From positions 1 through 19,262 of the forward strand of contig CACZOH010000178.1 of NCBI GenBank assembly GCA_902782785.1: a stretch of DNA of 19,262 nt, written 5' to 3'. Made by a program: the position numbers and the translations under genes. Positions 13,490 through 19,262 of the stretch are shown here, in pieces; position 1 is the stretch's first letter, and each line of letters begins with the position of its first letter. Source of the stretch: an uncultured Ruminococcus sp. GTDB lineage: Bacteria; Bacillota; Clostridia; Oscillospirales; CAG-272. The notes below the pieces were generated by a model. The model searched no databases and was not told where the DNA came from. It was given only the letters and a program-made list of their open reading frames with translations.

Positions 13490-15337
13490 TCAGTCCTTTA
13501 CGGAGACAAGCTTCAAAAACGCCATGCCGTGACCCGTGACAACTGGCTTGCCGCAGCGTTTTATATCAAATCCCCGTTCGTTCCACGAGTAGCCGTCAAG
13601 CGTTATCTGTGTGCACTCTTTTACCGTATATCCGTTTATCTTTATTTCGTATTCGTTCGATCTTCTGTTTATCACGGACATAAAAAGCTCCTCTCCGTGC
13701 TTCGTACATAAAACGTCAAGGTCCTTATTATCCGTACCGCACGAAACGACCGTCCCGTTCTTATGACCGTGCAGAAGTCTGAACGCCTCGCCCGCGCATT
13801 CGACTCTGCACTCTTTTCCCTTTACGGTTATCATCCCTTCGTTTACCGGCATAAAATACCGGGCGTCTGTAACGCCGTATTTTTCGGCTGACCGTGCAAG
13901 AAAATGGAATTCAAGGGCGTTGCAAAGATACATGACGCTGTTAGCGTCGCAGCCCCAGCTGAAATTCCATTCGTCTACGTTCACGGGCATGATAACGCCT
14001 TTGAAAAGCTCGTTTTGTATATAGTCAAGTCCCGTGTCAGATCCGTCTTTGAATATGTCTTCAACGCCGTCCTCCGACACGCTCTCGGCCTCCGGCGCCT
14101 CGGGCTTCGCGCCGCAGTAGCGGTGGTACGACACGGCGTCGTATTTACAATCAAGCGTTTTAACGTAATCCTCGCTCCATTTGCGCAGATTATTGTCAGC
14201 CACGACGCCGGGCACAACGTAAATATCAGGGTCGGCGGATCTCATCGCGTTCACTATTCCGTTCGTGCGCAGCGCCGCTTTTACGCCGTCGCTTTGGTAT
14301 TCGCAACCGAAATAATATATCTCGTTTCCGACGTAAAAATACTTTACGTTGAAAGGCTCGTTAAATCCCAAAGCCGCGCGCTTCGCGCCGTATTCCGTAT
14401 CGGTCTCGCCGTTGCAGTATTCGACGAGCCTTCTCGCGTCCTCGCCGTCGGATAAAATTATGCTCACGGTCAATTCCGGCTCGGCTCCGATCTGCCGGCA
14501 CAGCATGATAAATTCGTTAAGCGAAATGTCAGCGCAGTCCTGATGATACGTGTCGCGGAGCATAAAGCCCTTTTCCGAGCCGTCAAAGGGCGTGCGGAGA
14601 TCCGGTAATTTCAGGCATTCTTTCCAGTCAAAATGGTCGGCGCAGCAGCCGCCGGGGAAACGGAGCGACGTCGGCGCGATATATTCGAGCGCCTCGACAA
14701 CGTCGCGCCGCATACCGTAAAAATTATCCGCGGGCATCAAAGACACGGCAAAAACGTACGCCGTGCCGCGGACGGAGAGCGTAAACGCGCCGTTGTCCGT
14801 ATCCTTGCCGGTAAACGCAAAAGAAAGCGTTTTATACCGTTCGCCGTCGTCCTCCGCGTCAAACGTTTGCTCGCACCCGCAGACGCCGAAGCTGATCTTC
14901 GCTCCGCCGACCGCTCTGACAAGCGCCCTCGCTTCGTACACAGCGCCATCGCGCAGAGCAATAACGGATGAGGTCTGTTTTATCGCGCCGTTTGTAAGCC
15001 GGACGCAGCAGCTTCCGCAGGGGCTGTCTTTTTTATTTTTTATGAACTCAGCGTTTTCACATTCCCAGCCTGAAGGAAGCTCGGCTCCCGCAAAGAACTT
15101 TCTGTTATTGAGCATCTGCGCGGAAAGACCGCCGAAAAAGCCGGTCCGCGTGACCTCGGTATTAACGCCGAAAAGCCCGTTTTTAAAGCCGTACGTCTCG
15201 CCGCCGATTGCGATATTCGCCGTCGGCAGCTCTTTTTCGTGTTTTTCGGCCTTTTCCGTTTCTTTAACGCTCAAAAAATGCGGTTTAAAGGACTTTTTTT
15301 CACTTTCCGAAAGTAAAATCAGGTTTCTTTCTTTCAC
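13490..15337 (-). CDS. Alpha-L-arabinofuranosidase, GH51-like
   Basis: A 615-residue retaining glycosidase, likely releasing alpha-L-arabinofuranose from arabino-oligosaccharides. GH51 hallmarks: GVNTEVTRTGFFGGLSAQML (57-76), LRFPGGCCADHFDWKECL (225-242), VGNEIYYFG with acid/base Glu339, YDAVSYHRY (399-407), and VDEWNFSWG with nucleophile Glu456. A beta-sandwich C-terminus follows. There is no signal peptide, so it is cytoplasmic. A Lys/Glu-rich N-terminal extension of about 40 residues precedes the catalytic core. The start codon is GTG at 15337-15335, overlapping the fucosidase TGA (GTGA); GAGAGG lies seven bases upstream and no other in-frame Met occurs before residue 75. It is the third gene of the leftward operon. 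Confidence 0.92.
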   Translation of the reverse strand: MKERNLILLSESEKKSFKPHFLSVKETEKAEKHEKELPTANIAIGGETYGFKNGLFGVNTEVTRTGFFGGLSAQMLNNRKFFAGAELPSGWECENAEFIKNKKDSPCGSCCVRLTNGAIKQTSSVIALRDGAVYEARALVRAVGGAKISFGVCGCEQTFDAEDDGERYKTLSFAFTGKDTDNGAFTLSVRGTAYVFAVSLMPADNFYGMRRDVVEALEYIAPTSLRFPGGCCADHFDWKECLKLPDLRTPFDGSEKGFMLRDTYHQDCADISLNEFIMLCRQIGAEPELTVSIILSDGEDARRLVEYCNGETDTEYGAKRAALGFNEPFNVKYFYVGNEIYYFGCEYQSDGVKAALRTNGIVNAMRSADPDIYVVPGVVADNNLRKWSEDYVKTLDCKYDAVSYHRYCGAKPEAPEAESVSEDGVEDIFKDGSDTGLDYIQNELFKGVIMPVNVDEWNFSWGCDANSVMYLCNALEFHFLARSAEKYGVTDARYFMPVNEGMITVKGKECRVECAGEAFRLLHGHKNGTVVSCGTDNKDLDVLCTKHGEELFMSVINRRSNEYEIKINGYTVKECTQITLDGYSWNERGFDIKRCGKPVVTGHGMAFLKLVSVKD

Positions 15338-16320
15338 CGATTTTCCTCTCCCACTTTGCGCAGAATATCAACGCACGGCGCGGGGATCCTTCCGAGGTGA
15401 TCGGGACCTACGTTCAAAAGATAATTGCAGCCCATGCTGTTCAGCTTGTTTTTGAGCCGCACTATTTCCTCCGCCGGTTTCCAGTTGCAGTCGTAGTATT
15501 TATATCCCCACGAGCCGTTCATCGTACACGGAGACTCATACAGCTTCCCCGTGCTGTGCTCATCGGGGATAAAATTGTCCTCCGCCGATTCATAATCGCC
15601 GCGCCCGTTTCCTATTCTTGAATTTACAAGGCAGTCCGGCTGATAGAATTTCACCATGTTATACAGTTCGTCGCTCTGCTCCGGTGTCAAAGTCACCGGC
15701 ACGTCAAACCATATAAGGCACAGATCGCCGTAGTTTGTCAAAATTTCTTTGACCTGCGGCTTTATCTTCTCTTCAAAGCAGATAGAATAATCCTTATGCT
15801 TATCGTCGGGATAGTCCCAGTTGTTCGTAAGATACGCGGCGTTGTCGCACCAGACCTTACCCATTGTATAACCGCCGCCGTGCGGATGCTCCCAGTCGAG
15901 GTCCTGCGAATAATACAAACCGAGCTTCAAGCCGTGTTTTCCGCACGCTTGTGCAAGCTCCGCGACGACGTCGCGCCCGAACGGGGTGGCGTCAACTACG
16001 TTATAATCCGAGACCGCGGACTTGAACATTGCAAACCCGTCGTGATGCTTTGAGACGAATACCACGTATTTCATGCCTGCGCGCTTAGCCGTCAGCACCC
16101 ATTCCTCCGCGTCAAAATATACCGGATCAAACGCGCGGCAAAGTTTTTTGTATTCACAAAGAGGGATACGGAAATACTGCTGCGCCCATTCCGCGATATA
16201 ATTATCCATACGGCGCCCTCTCCATTCGCCTCCGAGCAGAGAGTAAAGCCCCCAGTGTATCATCATGCCGAATTTCGCATCGGCAAACCACTTTTTCATA
16301 TCATAACGTTCCATTTTCAT
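15334..16320 (-). CDS. Alpha-L-fucosidase, GH29
   Basis: A 328-residue retaining fucosidase. Conserved parts: WFADAKFGMMIHWGLYSLLGGEW (11-33), AKRAGMKYVVFVSKHHDGFAMF (78-99), GLKLGLYYSQDLDW (130-143), LIWFDVP with nucleophile Asp206, LVNSRIGNGRGDY (234-246 region) and a C-terminal NYLLNVGPDHLGRIP. It ends at the catalytic barrel, lacking the C-terminal beta-sandwich of longer GH29 enzymes, and has no signal peptide. The start ATG at 16320 is five bases after GAGGGG; ATG at 16314 is an equally near alternative. The gene overlaps the upstream QueG-like gene by 20 bases and the GH51 gene by four, so all three are translationally linked. The acid/base residue is not identifiable by eye. Confidence 0.93.
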   Translation of the reverse strand: MKMERYDMKKWFADAKFGMMIHWGLYSLLGGEWRGRRMDNYIAEWAQQYFRIPLCEYKKLCRAFDPVYFDAEEWVLTAKRAGMKYVVFVSKHHDGFAMFKSAVSDYNVVDATPFGRDVVAELAQACGKHGLKLGLYYSQDLDWEHPHGGGYTMGKVWCDNAAYLTNNWDYPDDKHKDYSICFEEKIKPQVKEILTNYGDLCLIWFDVPVTLTPEQSDELYNMVKFYQPDCLVNSRIGNGRGDYESAEDNFIPDEHSTGKLYESPCTMNGSWGYKYYDCNWKPAEEIVRLKNKLNSMGCNYLLNVGPDHLGRIPAPCVDILRKVGEENR

Positions 16321-17128
16321 TTTTCCCCTCTTTGTTCCGCAGTAATCCGAGATTGCGTTCTATCACGGCTTTGCCGCGCCACGCGTAGGCGCGGTCTTTG
16401 AACTCATCCTCCGTCATACCGTTTATCAGATCGGACGTCAGATACGGCGTCCTGTCCTTGTAAAAGAAATCTATCGGCGTTTTTGCGCCGTTCTTTACCG
16501 CGTTTTTTGAAAACGGGCAGACGTCGGCGCAGATATCGCAGCCCCACGCGGAGCCGAATTCAAGCACGTATTCCTTTTCCTCATCCGAAAGCGCGCCCTT
16601 TTTCTGCGTCACCGCGGAAAGGCACTCGCGCCCGTTTTTCTTCGGGCAGGCGGCGCGGCATTTCCCGCAGTGAAGACAGTCTTCAGACTTGTCGCCCCCG
16701 TCTTCGAACAAAACGTCGGTATATACGGCGCCGATAAAAACGTAAGCGCCGTATTTCTCGCTTATCAGCATACCGTTGTCGCCCTTCATACCGAGCCCCG
16801 CGTACGCGGCGGCTTTGACTTCGTTTATCGGAGCGGAATCCGCCATTCCGCGGAAATTCCCGCCGTATTTTTCGGAAAGCGCGGGGCATATCATATCAAA
16901 CAGCCCGCGCATAAAAAGGTGATAGTCGCGCGATACGGCGTATTTTGAAATGTTCCGCTTCTCCTCCCCGACGTAATACGGAACGAGAAAAACGATAACG
17001 GAGCGCGGCGTAAAGCTTTTTTCAAGCGCGCCGAGCCGTCTTTCGTTTATTATTTCGCATTTTTCAAACGGTACCGCCGCCGCGTACTCAATCCCCCGCT
17101 CCCTAAAATACCCGTCGTCAAATTTCAT
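16301..17128 (-). CDS. Short QueG-like double [4Fe-4S] protein
   Basis: A 275-residue cytoplasmic protein related to epoxyqueuosine reductase (QueG). The DSAPINEVKAAAYAGLGMKGDNGM block (97-120) corresponds to the cobalamin/Asp region (candidate catalytic Asp97). GAYVFIGAV (127-135) follows. Two cluster-binding groups are CLHCGKCRAACP (Cys151, 154, 157, 161), with ECLSAVTQKKG (169 region), and GCDICADVCPFSKN (Cys197, 200, 204). It is about 100 residues shorter than typical QueG and lacks the C-terminal HEAT-like part, a known shorter form in Clostridia. No other queuosine gene is present, so QueG function is uncertain. The start is preceded by GGGAGG five bases upstream. It is the first gene of the operon and overlaps the fucosidase by 20 bases. 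Confidence 0.85.
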   Translation of the reverse strand: MKFDDGYFRERGIEYAAAVPFEKCEIINERRLGALEKSFTPRSVIVFLVPYYVGEEKRNISKYAVSRDYHLFMRGLFDMICPALSEKYGGNFRGMADSAPINEVKAAAYAGLGMKGDNGMLISEKYGAYVFIGAVYTDVLFEDGGDKSEDCLHCGKCRAACPKKNGRECLSAVTQKKGALSDEEKEYVLEFGSAWGCDICADVCPFSKNAVKNGAKTPIDFFYKDRTPYLTSDLINGMTEDEFKDRAYAWRGKAVIERNLGLLRNKEGKNENGTL

Positions 17129-17155
17129 TTTGACCTCCCGCTTTTTTATAAATCC

Positions 17156-17184
17156 ATTATAAATAAAAACCGCCGACTTGTCAA
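17156..17184 (-). promoter_or_regulatory. Consensus sigma-A promoter of the QueG-like/GH29/GH51 operon
   Basis: On the minus strand, TTGACA (17184-17179), 17-nt spacer, TATAAT (17161-17156), both hexamers perfect. The expected start near 17149 leaves a leader of about 21 bases carrying the GGGAGG site (17139-17134). It lacks the TGn extension seen at the other four promoters. Confidence 0.9.
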
Positions 17185-17214
17185 TAGACAGCGGTAATTT
17201 TCATATACGGATTC

Positions 17215-17236
17215 ACGTTCCGCCAAAGCGGAACGT
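17215..17236. repeat. Perfect hairpin ACGTTCCGC-CAAA-GCGGAACGT
   Basis: A 9-bp perfect stem with a 4-nt loop lies between the two divergent promoters, about 30 bases upstream of the leftward -35. There is no T-tract. It may be an operator, or part of the neighbouring dispersed repeat. Confidence 0.55.
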
Positions 17237-17250
17237 CGCATTCGGCGCCA

Positions 17251-17319
17251 AGGGGTTCCCCGCCGCGAACTGGAGAGCGGTGTCGTTCACGCTATGGGGG
17301 GAGCGCCCGAATGCGCATG
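17251..17319. repeat. Dispersed mosaic repeat, copy 3 (interrupted)
   Basis: AGGGGTTCCCCG (17251-17262) matches the core of the copies at 1168 and 13431. GCGAACTGGAGAGCG (17265-17279) and GAGCGCCCGAATGCGCAT (17301-17318) match adjacent parts of copy 2, but here they are separated by about 20 extra bases, so this copy carries an insertion or duplication relative to copy 2. It ends about 14 bases before the rightward -35. Confidence 0.75.
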
Positions 17320-17332
17320 GCGGCGAACGATA

Positions 17333-17361
17333 TTGACATTATAAAAATCTTGTGCTATAAT
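17333..17361 (+). promoter_or_regulatory. Consensus sigma-A promoter of the 571-residue protein
   Basis: TTGACA (17333-17338), 17-nt spacer, TATAAT (17356-17361), with TGC just before the -10 (extended). The start point is near 17368, so the leader is about 20 bases, containing GGAG seven bases before the ATG at 17388. Confidence 0.92.
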
Positions 17362-17387
17362 AAAAGAAAAAACGACGGAGCGGTTTT

Positions 17388-19103
17388 ATGTATTCAAAGG
17401 AAAACCCGTGGATTGCGGAGCGGGAGGCGACGGTCTGTACCTGGAAATTCGATTATATGCGCGGATATGTAAGCAACATGAACGTGTCGCTTATTAACGA
17501 CTTTATGTGTCTTTCGGCGCGGCAGCTTAAAAACTATGCGGTAATGCTAAAGGAATGCGGTTTTACCGGCGTTCAGGTAATGGATATCTGCGCAGCGTGG
17601 CGCGCGTCGGGCGGCTGGGAGAACGTACACGACAAATTCAAGGCGTTTGCGGACGCCTGCCACGCAATCGGGCTGAAATTCACCGTATGGTGCTGGGCGG
17701 CGGAATTTTCCGGTCACGGCTGGGCAGAGCCCGACGCGGTTTATCAAAACGCCGACAGATCAAAGCCCGCATACGAGGACGGGCGCGTCCGAGCGATTTT
17801 CAATAAATACTACGATATCTACGCCGACCTCGCGCCGTACGCCGACCGCCTTATCGCTCACTTTTTCGACCCCGGAAACCTGACCGATATACCGAGCATA
17901 ATATATTTTTTCAAGCTGCTTGAATCGAAATTCAAGGCGAAAAATCCGAAAATCAAAACCGCCGTCGACACGTGGGGCTGTCCCGAAGGCTATCCCGAGG
18001 CGCTCGTTAACGCGGGGATGAAGGACGTGATGCTTATGGAGCTGCCGTTTCTGCCCGTGTGGCGACAGCAGGGAAAGCGCGCCGCGTTTCGCGAGGGTGT
18101 GAAAAAGCTCGGCTGCGACCTCGGCTCGTGGGGCTGGTACACCGCGGATATGGAGACGGACCAGCTGGCGCTGATGACGGTTAACAACCGCGTGTTAAAG
18201 GACGTTTTCAATCAGACGCGGGCGCAGGCGGACTGTGTTATGGCGCCGTCGTACTGGAGCGAGACGGACGCATATCATATTCTGAACTTCTTTTCGCTTT
18301 ACGCCGCCGGGCATTTGCTCGTAAATCCGGACGACGACCCGGACAGGCTTCTGCGTGACGCCGCGCGCGCCGTGACGGGAGAGAACACGGAAAACGAAAA
18401 GCGCCTCGTATCCGTGCTTGAGCTGATACGCGACGCGCGGAGCGGCGACAGCTGGGACAGCTACTGGTGGACGGAGCCGGGGTACGTGTTAAAGAATTAC
18501 AATCACAAAACCGTTTTGAACAGAGCCGATGCGGCGATTTCTGCGCTGGAAACGCTGATAAACGAGCCGGAGCCGGACGCGATACCGTTTCCGATCGAGC
18601 GCAGACAGCTTTATAAGCTGATAATGCCGCATCTGCACCAGATAAAAAAATACGCGGAATTCTCGCGGGATTTTGAAGAATTGAAGCAGATGAAAAAAGA
18701 CGGCAAAAGCAAAGAAGAATTGCAGAAAAAAGTCGGCGCGCTTAACTGCGAAATACCGGAGTACAACTGCGTAATCGGGCTTTGGGGACAGGTCGAGGCA
18801 AGAGCGGCGTTTGAGCAGGTATCGGAATTCTGCCGTGAAAACGGACTGAGAGCGCCGCAAAGAAGTCCGTTTGTAAGATTTGAGCAGAAACGCCGCTTAA
18901 TCGACCGCCTTACCGTCGAGCAGCGCGGCAAAGCGGAGCCCGTTTTCGTCGATATCTCGTTTTACGAGGGCGGCATGATAGGCGCGGAATACGCTCGCTC
19001 GCTCATGGAAGAGCTGTTCACCGAGGGCGTGCTCGTCAAAAACGCGGACGGAAAATACGCTTTATCTGACGCAGAGGCTTACAAATTCGACTTTTCAATG
19101 TAA
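17388..19103 (+). CDS. TIM-barrel glycosidase-like protein, family not recognised
   Basis: A 571-residue cytoplasmic protein without signal peptide. The first 300 residues alternate strands and helices like a glycoside-hydrolase barrel: MLKECGFTGVQVMDI (53-67), GLKFTVWCWAAEFSGHGW (95-112), DRLIAHFFDPGN (153-164), IKTAVDTWGCPEGYPE (189-204), DVMLMELPF (213-221), LGSWGWYTADMETDQ (245-259) and VMAPSYWSETDAY (284-296). A helical region follows, with HLLVNPDDDPDRLLRDAARAVTGE (309-332). This matches the style of alpha-glucuronidase/DUF4838-related proteins where a D-P-D-LLR helix caps the barrel. I cannot assign a CAZy family or catalytic pair; Glu106 and Asp161 are candidates only. It is transcribed alone, divergently from the fucosidase operon, and probably acts on the same imported oligosaccharides. 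Confidence 0.7.
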   Translation: MYSKENPWIAEREATVCTWKFDYMRGYVSNMNVSLINDFMCLSARQLKNYAVMLKECGFTGVQVMDICAAWRASGGWENVHDKFKAFADACHAIGLKFTVWCWAAEFSGHGWAEPDAVYQNADRSKPAYEDGRVRAIFNKYYDIYADLAPYADRLIAHFFDPGNLTDIPSIIYFFKLLESKFKAKNPKIKTAVDTWGCPEGYPEALVNAGMKDVMLMELPFLPVWRQQGKRAAFREGVKKLGCDLGSWGWYTADMETDQLALMTVNNRVLKDVFNQTRAQADCVMAPSYWSETDAYHILNFFSLYAAGHLLVNPDDDPDRLLRDAARAVTGENTENEKRLVSVLELIRDARSGDSWDSYWWTEPGYVLKNYNHKTVLNRADAAISALETLINEPEPDAIPFPIERRQLYKLIMPHLHQIKKYAEFSRDFEELKQMKKDGKSKEELQKKVGALNCEIPEYNCVIGLWGQVEARAAFEQVSEFCRENGLRAPQRSPFVRFEQKRRLIDRLTVEQRGKAEPVFVDISFYEGGMIGAEYARSLMEELFTEGVLVKNADGKYALSDAEAYKFDFSM

Positions 19104-19142
19104 TTTATAACGCAAAAAAATCGCTCTTTTTCAAAATAACTC

Positions 19143-19171
19143 TTGACAAATCCCCGAATGTGTGATATAAT
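19143..19171 (+). promoter_or_regulatory. Consensus sigma-A promoter of tRNA-Pro
   Basis: TTGACA (19143-19148), 17-nt spacer, TATAAT (19166-19171), preceded by TGA (extended -10). The start is near 19178, about 12 bases before the mature 5' end. Confidence 0.92.
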
Positions 19172-19189
19172 TCATCACGCACGAAAAAA

Positions 19190-19262
19190 CGGGGTGTGGC
19201 TCAGTTTGGTAGAGCGCTTGGTTCGGGACCAAGAGGCCGGAAGTTCAAATCTTCTCACTCCG
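19190..19262 (+). tRNA. tRNA-Pro (anticodon CGG), 3' end cut by window edge
   Basis: The cloverleaf is complete except for the discriminator base and any encoded CCA. The acceptor CGGGGTG pairs with CACTCCG (one G-U). The D-arm is GCTC/GAGC, the anticodon stem is CTTGG/CCAAG around loop TTCGGGA (anticodon CGG, reading CCG), and the T-arm is GGAAG/CTTCT around TTCAAAT. The C1-G72 start pair and the D-arm resemble bacterial tRNA-Pro. Confidence 0.95.

Noticed and set aside
19104..19142. Terminator after the 571-residue protein gene
   Set aside because: There are A- and T-runs but no paired stem of useful length before the tRNA promoter.

Overview
The window looks like a chromosomal segment of a spore-forming, glycan-degrading member of the Clostridia, probably an uncultured gut-type Oscillospirales or Christensenellales relative. 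Four things point there. There is a SpoVAF/GerA-type germination protein, a DUF2975 + YozG-type regulator pair, and several carbohydrate-active enzymes without polysaccharide-utilisation-locus (SusC/D) genes. The ribosome-binding sites are GGAGG-like and the promoters are textbook sigma-A. The lineage is inferred from gene content; no rRNA or marker phylogeny is available. The genes are about half G+C except at the left edge, where two ORFs look clearly more A/T-rich.

Layout, left to right. (1) 1-1045: two A/T-rich leftward ORFs of unknown function, each preceded 14-15 nt upstream of its start by a copy of the same G/C-rich repeat. (2) 1046-1315: a repeat- and hairpin-rich spacer. (3) 1316-6381: a tight leftward operon of galactokinase-like kinase, DUF1385 membrane protein, PrmC, D-Ala-D-Ala ligase and glutamate racemase, driven by a clear promoter at 6412-6440. 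It supplies D-Glu and D-Ala-D-Ala for peptidoglycan and modifies translation release factors. (4) 6458-7858: a leftward SpoVAF-like germination protein. (5) 8027-13364: a rightward six-gene operon of acyl carrier protein, Wzx-like flippase, HAD phosphatase, DUF2975 membrane protein, XRE regulator and a secreted, membrane-anchored GH99/GH71-like protein. It runs from an extended -10 promoter at 7965-7993 to a strong hairpin terminator at 13380-13410. (6) 13490-17128: a leftward operon of a short QueG-like iron-sulfur protein, GH29 alpha-L-fucosidase and GH51 alpha-L-arabinofuranosidase, with overlapping genes and a consensus promoter at 17156-17184. (7) 17388-19103: a rightward TIM-barrel glycosidase-like protein of unrecognised family with its own promoter. 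(8) 19190-19262: tRNA-Pro(CGG), running off the right edge by the discriminator base.

How it fits together: the right half is a carbohydrate-processing region. GH29, GH51 and the 571-residue protein lack signal peptides and so probably work on imported oligosaccharides, whereas the 695-residue protein is predicted to face outward. The six-gene operon links a lipid-linked glycan flippase and a dedicated carrier protein to a surface glycosidase-like protein and a small regulator pair, which may be an envelope-glycan system. That role is inference. Mosaic dispersed repeats sit in three spacers, two of them bordering the carbohydrate genes. Five sigma-A promoters can be read directly; all have 17-nt spacers and four have a TGn extended -10.
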